64,000 nucleotides of DNA from Melanocharis versteri. Lineage: Eukaryota > Chordata > Aves > Passeriformes > Melanocharitidae. Below are positions 12,350 through 24,900 of the stretch, in pieces (positions within the stretch are counted from its first letter, which is position 1; each line of letters opens with the position of its first letter). Below the pieces are notes generated by a model that had not been told where the DNA came from, searched no databases, and saw only the letters and a list, made by a program, of their open reading frames with translations. The stretch lies in contig VZTG01009228.1 of NCBI GenBank assembly GCA_013397845.1, positions 295,445 through 359,444 on the forward strand, read 5' to 3'. Made by a program: the position numbers and the translations under genes.

Positions 12350-15300
12350 GTAAGTGCACTTACTCCACTGAACAGTTTACAGCTCTTTGCCCGGTCTACC
12401 TTGTGGCAATTTTATTTCCCTAATGCACAGATCTGGAATATGCTTTTGAAGCATTTTCCTCAAGTATTTATATTTAGAAAGCCTATCCTTGAAACCCAGA
12501 GTAGAGCCTGCCAGAAAGAGTGAGTAGGTGTTTAACAACTTCAAACACACCACTCCAGGTTCTTTATCTTTCAGAAATGGTGACCCATGGGACCCTTTTC
12601 ATATTGCTGCCGACTTGAAGTACCCAGCTGCTTTCAGTGTAGCAGGCACAGCAACTTACAGATCCCCTCTGAGCTTATTGAGTGGGTTTTTCTGGGTGCA
12701 GAGAGGACCAGACAGAAGGGGGTTTTGGGGGGCTGGCGGGGGAAGCTCATCAAAGCTATTGCCTTAGCTGGAAATGCAAGAAAGTTCGTGATTTAAATTA
12801 AGAGTTAGCAAGGTCTAGGATAAATGTGCAGATGCCAGAGGAGTTGCTCTGGTTTCCACTCCTGCATGCTAAACTGGGGGGGGAGGTATGGATGACTAGT
12901 TTGCATCTTTACTTATTCCATATTAGATATGGCTCTGGTGTTGTTGCTAATATTTATAAGATTCTCTAATACTTTGAAACCTCCTGCTGTCTGCACTGTT
13001 TGCTTCCAGCAATATGAGTTTGGACTTTGCTTGTGTACATTGCAGGGCAGCCCAGGAGCTGCTGTCTCCCTTCCCCACAGCTAGTTATTGTCACACTGTC
13101 CCCTCAGGTGTTGTCATGTAACTGTGGAGGGAGTCGCATTTTGGATGGATTAATTTTTCCTTGGCATGTGCATTTGTGAGGATTTTCACTGCCTTCTGGT
13201 TTATTGCTGTGCATTATGAACAGGAAGAGGAGGTGGGAAAGAGGCAAGGACCATGCAGTACAGTAATTGCTGCAGCTCCTACCTCATCAAATAGGAGAAT
13301 TAAATTTGGTTTGGTTATGTTAATTATTTGGATGGCTTGAGAGAAAACATGTCATTAACTGTGGAGCAGAGGAGGTTATTAGTAACCTTATCACTTCTCT
13401 CTTTGCAACACAGAATAAGAGACCAGAAATTGCTTCCTATGGAGCAGGGAGGGGTACGCTCAGCTTAAGGTATGGGTGAAATCACCAGCTGCCCCAAGAA
13501 CAGCATCTTATTTAAATTACTGGGGTTTAATGTATAATGAAGTTATGAAGTTTGCAGTTCCTTTACGGGGCTTCACGGGGGGAAAAAAATGCGTCCACTC
13601 TCGTTTTCGTGTTTTTAAAGGGCTTAAATAATTGTAAGCTAGATGTGAATCAGACTCTCCTGGGGATAGGAAATGTAGTGTTTTGCCAAAAGGTTGTTGA
13701 TGAGTGACCTGCTAATGGAAAGTGGAAAAGAAAAACTGTCTTCTAACAGCTTGTTTTGCCTGTGAGCTCATAAATTTTCCAACAGAACCATGTTATCCTG
13801 AGTTCTAAATTACACAGATAGTTGCATATTTGAACTGTCTTGCCCTTGATATGTCCATACTTCAACTTCACTAGGTTGGTTTCTTGAGAGGTTTTACTTC
13901 TTTGTTCTTTGCATTTTGGTTTAAAAAATGTTTTCTGTATATCCTTTTGGTCCTCATGCCATATGGAAAGCTTGAACTTGTGTCTACATTACAATTCCTA
14001 TGATTTCTAGCCAAAAACATTTGCATGTATGTGGAAGTGCTTATCAGATTCTGAGGCAAATTGCAATGGGTCAAAGGGCTTTTGCCAGTGGAAGAAAGAA
14101 CTTGTTCCGTTTTGTTCTTACTGATACTTGAATATGCATACTTCATAGATTTCCTAATTTTTGCCTATAAAACTTAAGTAAATCTTGAATTCTTAGTATA
14201 GAAAGTTATTGCTGCTCCAGAAGATTTCAGATTCGCGTTCCCAGACTTCGGTCTCCTTCCTGTCTGATAATAAATATGATTAAAACCCTAAAGATTGTAG
14301 TTATTCACAGAAATGAAAGCAAAAGAATAAAGCTTCAAAAATGAACATCCAAAAGAAAGAGACTTGAGATACGAGGAACTAAGAAAAGAGTCTGGGGTAC
14401 ATCTGTGAGGAACACACAGCTAAAAGTGTTTTTTAAAGATAAGGCTGTATTATGATGGAACACTTTGAAGGAAAATTAGAACGTTTTCTGTTAAAAATGC
14501 ACAGTGAAATATGACTGATAGAAATGTTTTCTAAAGCAGCTTTGCAAGCAGTGTGGATTGGGGCCAAGCCACATTTGAACTGTTTCTGAAACCAGACAAA
14601 TAGGCATTGTTTATCCTAGACTAGCCAGACTGTTTCAGAAAACAGTTCCGTCAGAGCAACATTCATTTCTAGTCTTAATTAGTTTCCAGAATGACTGTAG
14701 AGGGAGGACATTTTTCATCCACATCCTTTTTGACTGTCTCTTTCTTCTCTCCTCCAAATCCCCCCACTCCTCATCGCACTGGAGTAATTGCAGCCATGAT
14801 GTGCATGTGGAGCTAGACTGAGCCCTGACAGAGTTGGTGTGCTGCACGCCAGCAGAACAGGAGCAGAGTTAAAATGCTAATGCACTCCCTGTACTAACAT
14901 TCCTGCTGATGAAGTCTGGTGCTGGAAGGTTTCTGGGAAAGGCTTGATTAGTATACCTTTGTTTTGTTGTTGAGATACTGTATTAATTTGAACCAGATAT
15001 AGTCTATTTATTTTCAGCCTTTAAAAAGTCTGTTCAGCACTTCCAGAGGCTTCTCACCAATAAATATTCTTTACCTCTTCCATTTAAATGAGAAAAAAGA
15101 GATAAACCCTTTCTTTTCTGAACTGGTTGGTTGTTTGTGTTGTGTTGTTTTAATTCCTCTGTAGCTTAGCACAAAGTGGAAGATTATTAATACCATGTTC
15201 TTCAAATTGCAACATTTCTGAAAGTGATAATCCCAAATTAGATTTGATTTTTACCTGCAAAAATAGTACGGACTGCTGTGTCTGTTAGAAGAGAGGCGTC

Positions 15301-15879
15301 AGAAATCTTAGTTGTACTAAGAAAACAGATGAGTTGGCGAAAGGAAACATTTTTCTGTCCTTGTGTATCAACAAATACTTGGTCATGTTGTCTTCCTAAC
15401 CCCACCCACCAAGTTATTACTGAAAAATGTTATCTCAACTGGAAGGGAAGACAAGTTGTTAAGTAATTGTTAAAAATATTTTGCAAAAGGGTTGTAGATT
15501 TTTACTTCACTGTGTAAGTTTTATTTATTTACAAAAATGTTAAGTCATTAAATGCTTATAATCTGCAAATATGCACACCCACATGAGACAGAATGTGAAC
15601 TTCAAGACAGAATTGAGAGAAATAATGGATTTAATAATTGGCTTTCTATCTTTGCCGAGTCTTGAAGCCAAGCTATAACCTGGTTTTCATTAAAAGGGGT
15701 TGGGTATGGTTGTATAGTCCAGGACTTTTATACAAATTTCTGTGAGATAACAACGTAGGGGGAAAAAATGGGCTTGGCAAACCCTTTACAATATATGGGG
15801 AGTTTTTGCATGATGTTACTTAATTCTTTTTTCTTTGAGACATTAACCACGTTTTAATCATTTTTTTTTCTTCAATAAG

Positions 15880-15920
15880 CCAAGGACCTTTGTCATCCAT
15901 AAGAGCAGCAATCAAGAGAT
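15880..15920 (+). CDS. SH3D19: SH3D19 exon 1 of those seen
   Basis: The exon is 41 bp between a T-rich acceptor ending AATAAG and the donor GTAAGT. It begins with the third base of a codon, then reads QGPLSSIRAAIKR, and leaves one base (T) for the next exon. A second frame is also open across the exon but runs into a stop in exon 2, so this frame is chosen. The start codon lies upstream. Confidence 0.8.
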
Positions 15921-18900
15921 GTAAGTTTACTTTTCCTTTTTGAGCATATTGTAAGATTGCTATGTCTTTATTTTTAGTAACTGTTTACCTTGGTATGTGA
16001 AAACAAAGTAGCTGTAAGTAAGCAGTAAGCTGAGGGGCTGTAATTTCTTTCTCTTTCTTTTTAGACCATCTTTTTGTTCCTTCTTTCCAGTTACTAACAT
16101 TTTCTTATTTATGCACTAATGCATCTGTGCACAGATGTGATCCATCTCTGAAGAGCTTGGGTTAGACATGCCCAATTTTTAGTTCTTTTGGCATGATAGA
16201 AGATTGTTTTATTTTAGTAGAAATCTGCAGCAACTGCTTATTCACTGCACTGGGGACAGAATTAGACTCATGTACTGGGCTTGTTTTGGAAAATAAAAGA
16301 TTGTGTATAGATCTTGAATGAAAGTCTGAGCTCTTCTTCCCTGATTTCAGCATTTAAGTCCTTTTCCCCTTTCCCTGCTTACAATGTTTCCAGGCAGAGA
16401 ATTTCTTTAGATGCATCTTTCAAAGTATTTTATGCTGTTACTTTCTTCCACTTTTCAGTTTTATTTCCTTTCTGTACATGACTTTAATTTCATATTAATG
16501 AAACAACCCTCAGGATTCTGCTATGGGGAAAAATAAATTAGTGTATGTAGTACTGATTTGTTTCTCCTGGACCTATTAGTCAGGGACTCATTAGTGTGGA
16601 TTAGATTGGAGGTAGTGAAAGGGCATCATGAAAGCTTTACTCAGAGCAAGTCTGCATGATGCTGTAGTTAAAATGCAACACTTTATTTGTGCTGTTGCTG
16701 CCACAGATGGAAACTGGCAAACAGAGAGCACTAGATCAGAGGGCCTTTTGTGGTGAAGTCAGAAATGGATTCAGACTGCCTAAGCCCCAGTACCTTGCCA
16801 AACTGAGAAATCATCTAAGAGATCATTAAGCATCTGATAACTGTGTTTTTGAAAATGTAGTAGCAAGTGATTCTTTGTTTTGAGGCATAATCATGTAAAA
16901 ATTTACCCAAGAAGTTGTGGCTCATGTTATTTACTCGTTAATATTAACATGTGAGTAACTATGATGAACTATAAGTACCATGTGAATTATTCAGATAATA
17001 AGGTAGCAAAATAATATCCATACGTAGCAAGGCACTGTATATGAAACTATAGTTCTTTGTATGCCAGTACCCAGTGCTGTTAGGATGGACCTATATTGAA
17101 ATGGACACTGAATAATTCCTAACTCCCTTTGCCATTAACCTGGAAAAAGTATGGTATTCTCTGGACAAGTGTATTTCCCTAACAAAGTTAGAAATCTGTC
17201 GTTCTTAATCCCAGAATCTCTGGGCTCTTATGCTCAAATTTTCATGAAACATGGTAAGTGTGTACAGGGTTTCAACTTGCCCACCTGTGGACAATGCTAT
17301 ATATCACTTTGTTTTGATAAGTCTCTCCCTTTCTTGTGGCCAAAGAGGAGGGTTTGTTTTCCTTTGTCGCCCTGACCACAACTCCAGATAGAAAGACGGT
17401 GTCATTTTCAGTTGTTTGACTGCTCCTTAGGGTTCAGAACAGTGAGCCCAGTGTATCTTGAAGGAAGCAAGCATGTGAACATGAGATCTGCTCAGGAGTA
17501 ATCTTTTGATCTCAACTCTTAAAAAGTTACCCCAGAATCTTTAATGATGATCTCGGGCCTGGACACACCACTCTTATCCAGCTCCCACTGAAATCAGTGA
17601 AACTATTTCCATTGATGCCAGCACAGCAATGTGCATGAGAATGCCAAAGAAAGTAGAAAGAGGCAAGCCAGGTGCTGCAGCAGTGAGACAAAGGGGAACA
17701 GTGTTTTCACTCACTTCTCCACTCTTCCAGACCAGGGTGTTGTTAGGAAGCAGAGCTACAGAAGCAAGTCTCTTATCCTAAAATGTTGGAAGAACATGTG
17801 GGTTTGTTCTATTCTCATTCTGTCCTAAGCAAATACATGGCTGAATGAAGGATGTGTAACAGCTTGTATGCACTCTGAGGCTGTGGCTTTCCATTTGGCA
17901 GTTTTGCAGCCATTTTTGGCTGTGGGTTTTGTTTGTTTTCCACTTTGTTTGTTTTGCTTGGGGGCTTCCTAGGTTCTTTTGGCTCCTACTTTTTCCCAAC
18001 CAGATCAATTCCGTGACCTCATTCTCTTCCCCATCTGCACAAACATTTGGGCTGGCATAATGCAGGGAATGGTGCAGAGGCAGGAACATACAGCTCAAGG
18101 AAAGGTGTAGGAAGGAGTGAAGTGCCTTCATAAATCATGATTGTCAAATTAGAGTAAAACTACAGGCTTGCTCTAAGGGTGTAGTTATGAAGATTTTATT
18201 CGGCAGCAATGCCAGCTTCTATGATGCCTCACAGTTAGATCAGCTGCGAAAAGGGTATCGAGAACTGTCCTGGGGTGGGAGGAGGAATCCCTGTTACCAC
18301 CCTAGGCTATTTTTTTGTCAGTTCCTCCCTGAAGTTGCACAAAGAATCACTGGAGCCAGGAAACAGAGGCAGGAAAAAGACTGCTGTTGGGGGTGGCATG
18401 TTCCTTCCCCTGTGCTGCTGGTGGTCTGAGCCCAAGGTGAGCAGGTTCAGGAAGGTAAATGAGACAAAAACTGTGCTGTGAACTCACTGTGGCACCTGAG
18501 TGCTAATGTTTATTCAAGGGGAATCAAAAATCCATGTTTGGAAGGGGAATTGGGCATCACCATCTCTTTAGCTACATTCAGGCGTTAAATCAGCCCAGCT
18601 GTAATGTTAGACAATCTATTATTTCCCTGAGGTGCCTGGAAACAGAACCAGAAAAGGAGCAAGACCTCCCCCTTGTGCCAAGAAACAGTTTGGGAGAAAA
18701 CTCTCTTACTGCAGAGATGCATGAAAAGTTCCAATTAGTTTGAACGTCCACATCTATAGAAATAGTCTAATCAGATGTTGGGTGAAGTCAAGGCCCTTTT
18801 TTCTGGTGTTGGCTTGAGGATTATCTGATCATTTTAGTGTTCCCTGAAGAAAGACCTCTGCAGTCGTGTAACACCTTTGATATTGCAAAGACCGCAAACA

Positions 18901-21900
18901 TCTTTCTGGTCATTGGCCATGGCCTCTGTCATGGGACCATTCTGTCAGTTCTTCAAACTGCGTTACTTTGTAGGGTAAGGGAGGGAGTGTTTGCCCACCC
19001 TTGAGGCTTTCCTTGAGAACTGTATTGAATAACCTTTATTCCTAGGCATCTATATAGTGAAACAAATAATTTCTTAGTCTAATAGTCTCCATATTTCATA
19101 GGTTTGGTAGAAGTGTCTAGCCTGGTTTTAGAAAGCATTGAAAGAAGGTGTGTTTTTAAATATTAGCACGTGTCCTTGTTGTAGAAAGGCTTGGCCTATT
19201 TGAGGCTGTCTTTCCAATCTTTAATTAAAATTAGGTCAGCAAAATTAAACTCGCTTTTAAAACACTCCGCAGCGACCAAACTGTTCAGTATTTCACACAG
19301 ATTTGCTAATGGAAGCACGCAAATATTGTTGCACAGTGTGTACGTTGTGGAAGCACTCGGTGCTCACAACAGAACCTTGTCTGTGGGCAGATCCTTGAAT
19401 TAACTTCAGTTGTCTTTGTATTGCCTTAAAAGATTGCCTGAAAGTCTGTAGTTTCTAGCCCAGCTCTCTTCCAAAGGCTCAAATCTTCATGTTAGACTTC
19501 TGTTGCCACCAGCTTGTCTGTAGCATTGAAGTTTATGGTTTTGTGGTATAATGGTGGTTGTACTTTTATAGGCATTTTGGTCCCATAGTTTAAAATACCT
19601 CCTGCACCATAATCTCTATGTACTTCAAATACAAATGACGCATTAAGTACAGTTGAAAAGTAAGACCCAGAGAAGAAACAGGAGAGGAAAAAATTTGAAA
19701 CATAGGCATGCAGCACAAATAGAGTACCCTTTGCCTCCACACATTTAAAAATAATTGGAAAAAGCCTACTAAATAGTTCTTCTAAGAAATATGTAAAAAA
19801 GGGGGACCTATAAGTCACTGATCTGCCCTCTATTTACAGTATTACCATTAATCCTTTATGCTATACTAGGTTAAACACATTTAGATGCCTCATTGACACT
19901 AGCTAATAAAGTGCCTCATTGACACTAACAGAAATAAACAGTGACAGTGGTATGAGTTGATTTGATTTTTTCCCCCCTACAAGACCAATAAAGTTAAAAG
20001 ATGAAAAAGTGAGGTTTTTATGCGCTGAGATTTTCCTCTCCTACCCCTTCTGAAGCTACTTTGCTTGTTTAACTTAAATACCCCTAAGCATAAGCTTCTG
20101 GAAATATTAGTAATTCTCACCCTGAGCATTTCTTATTGTTTAAGTTGAGAAACCAACTGTTTTCAGTTGTCAGTGTATAAACCAGCACTGAAATACATTT
20201 CCATTGACTCCCCTGATGGAAGAGAGGTTTTTTAAATCTTAAAACTGTCATAATTTGAAGTCTGAGGGAAAAATTAATAGTATGCTTTTTCAAGGCAATT
20301 CACAAAGGGAGTGAAGAGAGGACTTAAAGGATTGAAAGACCGCAAGGCCAGAAAAATGGCTGCAGGTTTTTTTCTTGTGTTTTTTTAAGTCAGGTGTGTA
20401 CTGTATTTCAAAAATTCATGTCTTCTTTCATGCACTTGTTAATTTAAATTAATTTCTTTGAAATGGTGAAGGAATAAAAGCTGTGCAAATCAGAGGACAA
20501 AGGTTATTTAGAAAGTTTATATTTTCCCTAGCATTTGTGGAATACCTGAGAGCAGAAGATGCAGTAGCTTTCATCTCGGTTTCTACTGTGCATTTAAATC
20601 CTCTTAAGAGCTTCCAAAACAAATTATGTTCTAAAAGTGTCGTTGTAAAAAAATGTAATAGCAAAAGTAGAGGAGATGTTGACAGAAGAAGGGAAGACCT
20701 TTGTCAGTGTCATTAAAAAATAAATGTTTATATTGAATGTTTACACATGGAAGTAACTTCATTCCATTAATGCCTGAGAGATACTTTTTTCCCAGAAAAA
20801 TGAGTACATTCTAAAAATATATATGATGGCTTGGACATTAGTCCTTTTAAGGAGACATATTTATATATATCGACTAGTAAAGTTATTTTTATATAAATAT
20901 TTTAAATGTGTTGTTTTCAAGAGAGTTTATTTGTTTACTTGAATTTTGGAGCTTGATGGATTACACAGATACCTCACTGTATTTTTTTTGCCTATGTTAA
21001 GAAAGGAAAAAGGTCTTTCAGGCTTTTTTTAGGTTTTTCCTGTTTCATAACTTTGATAAATAGAAGCACATTTAGAGTCTCACAGGAGGAAACAGCTTGT
21101 AGAATTCATCTAGAAATTAAGAAATAGTGAAGTAAGGTGGCAGGTTTATCAATTCAGTTTTACATTCCTCATTAATAAGCTTTCATTTCTCCTGCCTTTA
21201 TCTTTGGGATTTGGCTTTAAGCCAAGCAGTTGTATTGAATACATTTACCAAGAGAGCACTTTCTTCCATCATCTTTGCAAAAGTAATCTTGGGTTTGATT
21301 GGTTTGAGTCAGTTTGGTTTTTTTTCTTCTAAGGCATGTGTTAGATCAATGCTGTGTTGAGATCTCTGAAGAAGAAAGTGAAGGCGAGGTGTTTATTTAC
21401 TTAGTCAAACAATTTTTACAGAATTTTTACAATTTTTAGATGTGAAATCATGCCCAAAACTTTGAGGTGTGCCTCTTACTGGGATCAACCTGCCCGCCCA
21501 TACCTCTGTGGTAGGTGAGAGCATAAATTACGGGATCCCAACTTCTTTGCACCTGTATCGAGTCCTCAGTGTAACTCATTATTTTTGGAAGGGAGAAAAG
21601 GCAGACCCAAATAAACCAGAATTTTAAACAAGAAGAAGCATTCAAAGAGATTTGGTTTCCCTCTCCTCATTCCCACAGTGGTTCCTTGTTGAGCCATACA
21701 GTGTACATTTTCATGTTCAATTATATTCTTCATGGTTAATTTATTGCAAGGCAAACTTCTAAACAGCCTCTGTTAAAATTGGCATGCGACTAGAAATAAA
21801 ATGTACTTTTAGTTTCATTTTTTAGGACACTTTATTGTGAATAAACATTACAGTTGCCTCCTTTACCACACTGGCACATGCACTATCCTTGCATGACTAA

Positions 21901-24900
21901 CCCATTTGATCATGGCTTCTGGCACTCTGAAGCCTTGGTTTGTTCTCCTTCACCTCCTCTTTGTCTTCTGTAACCCCTTCTTTTTTTCCTCTAGCACTCA
22001 TGAATAGTGCACATCCAAAATGCCCTGTCGAAGAGGTATGTCTGACACAACACTGCGACTCTTCAATCAAGTATGCTTTGCTGATTTCGGCTAATGATGC
22101 TGTGATGTTGCACAATAGGATGCTACCACTTCCTTAAATTGCACTTGCTATGCAAAAAATTTTTCCCTTGGAGAATTTGTTTTTCTCTCTGAAGAAATTC
22201 AAATGAAAATACAATGTGGCCATTGAAAAAAATTATTTGAATGTAAATATGGCAAAACCAGAAAAATGAAGAGGTCAGGATTTGCTTATTTTATGTAACT
22301 TAAAACACATGGTTTGAAAAAAATAAAAGGAAATGTTTCTGACTCTTAATCCACAAGCAATTTAAACTTCAGCAAATATCTAGCTGGGAACATTTAATAT
22401 TTTCTTTTTACACGAAGGAGGATGAAATATCTTTAGGTTCTGTGCCTTAGTAGCTTTCCCTTCTATAAAACAAGCAGAAAGAGACATTAAGTAAGATTAA
22501 AGAGCACATCTCAGAAATTATCCATCAAAAGGAAAAGCCAGATATGTTTAATACTTCTTTTTGTTTAATTCATGTATTGTTTTAATGAAAGGAAGAGAAG
22601 TTTCAACTTTAGAATATAGGAAGGTGTGGGAATGAAGAAGACAGGGGACGTGACCATCTCGGTGGTAACTTGGACATAGAGAGACTTAAAATAATTATGA
22701 AACTCCACTCTGAATACTTTTAAGACTTCCCATATTTAATACAAATAATTTTTTTAAACTTGGCCAGTCTTAAAATCTGGGATTTAGGATCAGATGCTCT
22801 ATGTTCTGTATTTCATTGTTAGTGGATTGGTAAGTGTGCTGCTAGAATCCTCGTATTGCTGTGACAGTATATTTTAACCTCTTCAAAACTTTCGTTTCTT
22901 TTCTTTAAATAGCTTCTCGGACCTCTAGCCATAGTGATCAACAGAGGGATAGAAGGTATGATGCTGTTATTTATATTGCAATTAGGTGTTACTGTAAAAC
23001 ATGTTACATTGTGTCACAGTATTACTTTTTATGGCTTTCTCCTCTAGTTTTGTTTTTCCTTCTCTCTATCCTTAGTATGTTTAGAGTAGACTTGGTAAAA
23101 AATAGAAATACTTTGATTTTTAAGCACAATAGGTTAAGAGTTTGAGGAATTCTCTCATCAACGTTTGTATGTGTCCTCAAAAAGGGAATGCAACCAACCA
23201 TCAAACCTCTGCAGAACTGTTTTATTTTCCTGACATCTATGTACGGGATCACTTCACAATGAAAATAAGCACACTTTCAAGGCTCCTTTCAGTTTCTCAG
23301 AGGGTATTGAGAAAGGAGGTCACCAACCTGGATGGCTGGTGAACTGAGTCTGCCATTATTTTAGATGTGAAGGAACTGTACCCCTCTTTTTTCAAATTGT
23401 TTTTAAAATAGTTTTAGAAGTTATGCTTCTGCAGCTTTATTTCTGTCAGCAGACAGAAGCTTCTGTAAGCAGCTGCTTTATCTACTCACAAAAGTCTCTT
23501 TTCAAAGTGTATGTTGTGTGAGATTCTGGATGGATCACTGGTGCTGCAGGGACCATGGCCTGGGAGCACGGGCCACCCTTGCAGCTGATGCTCTGAACCA
23601 GCTGGTGCAGTGATAAACCAGGGGTGCTACCTGAAGGTCCTTCCCTGTCACCAAGGTCCCTGTAGTACTGCATGATGGAAGCAAATAGGTCCTGTCCCAG
23701 AGGCCTTGTGAGGCTTGCTCTGCCCCTGGAAGGTTCCCCTTGGGGTCTGAGGATACACAAGTTTTTAGGCATCCAGCCAAGAAGCAGTTTTAACCTACTG
23801 TTAACCTACTCTACTGTATTCAGATTGTAGCAGGCTGAGGGCAAACACATGATTAGTTCTCATTATCCCGTGAAGAGTAAGACTTCTGCCATCTAATTGA
23901 GTTACACTTGTGTTTAAGTACTTTAAGCATGTAAATTATTTCACCGAAGCCAATAAACCTACTTTTTGGCTGAGGCATTTAATTAGGTGCTTTGAATGGA
24001 AGCCTAAGTATTTGTTAAAAGGGTCAGGTAAGTTGCTTGAAATCATTGAAAGACACTTTTGGTTAAATCAAACAGACCTGAGCTATTTTGATTTCCCATT
24101 CCGGGAAAACCTTGTACTGTTATACTTAAAAGAACTATTTTTAAATGTTTTAGGTAATTATTCCCCTTTGCCTTCATTTCCAGGCGTCCTGAAATTACAA
24201 TAGTTGCTGCTGAACCCCTCCGGCCATCCTCCTGGTTTCCAGGTGCAAGTCCTGTCACTCCTCAAGGATTAGGATTCCCTTCTGCTTCATCTCATGCTCA
24301 GTGGAGGAGAAATGAGCATCTTCCAGCTGAGGTGAGCATGAATTTACATGAGGCATGTTTGATTTACAAAGGTAAAATGCTCATTAGGTTAGAGAGGAGC
24401 AGTTTTTGCTTGCTCAGGCTGTTATCACATTGAGTAGAAGACTATGATAGTGTTCTTTTCCTCTGCATATGTTAATTTAGTATTTTTTAATTCATATGCC
24501 ACTTTTTTTAAAAAAGTATCATATCTGGATGTACCTTAATGTTTATCTCTCTATTTTGTAGCTTCCGCCATCGTACGAGCAGGTGATAAAAGAAATCAAT
24601 CAAGTGCAAGTCAATACAACAAATAACAATAATGCTGCTGCTCCTAGACATACCACTACTTCTGCAACACAAACTGACTTTCCAGAGGAACTGATCAGCC
24701 ATTTGCCAGGAAGTAATGTAAAAACTAGTGTGCCTACACACTGGGAGTCTGCAGGCTGTCGAGGTGAGGCTGTTTTGGATTTCTCCCTGATGAAAATGTT
24801 ACTCTATCTCCTGAAGATGTACTTTATTGTTGGTCTGTGCAGCATTTAATATGAATAACAGTTATATTTCTGTGAATTATTACTACTGTAAATTTCTGTA

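Larger units (their letters stand above)
1..15879. other. Upstream DNA or 5' intron of SH3D19, no confident exon
   Basis: No confident coding exon was found on either strand in this 15.9 kb. Open frames here are short, lack splice-bounded homology and look like chance. The first confident SH3D19 exon at 15880 begins in mid-codon, so at least one more exon lies upstream, either here or to the left of the window. No CpG-rich promoter is visible. The identifiable contents are CR1 LINE pieces at 3463-3743 and 4185-5235 and one weak candidate first exon at 12336-12349. Confidence 0.6.

Noticed and set aside
20843..20852. Perfect CArG box CCTTTTAAGG with MEF2-like AT-rich sequence nearby
   Set aside because: Several such ten-mers are expected by chance in 64 kb of AT-rich DNA, and no other enhancer evidence is visible.
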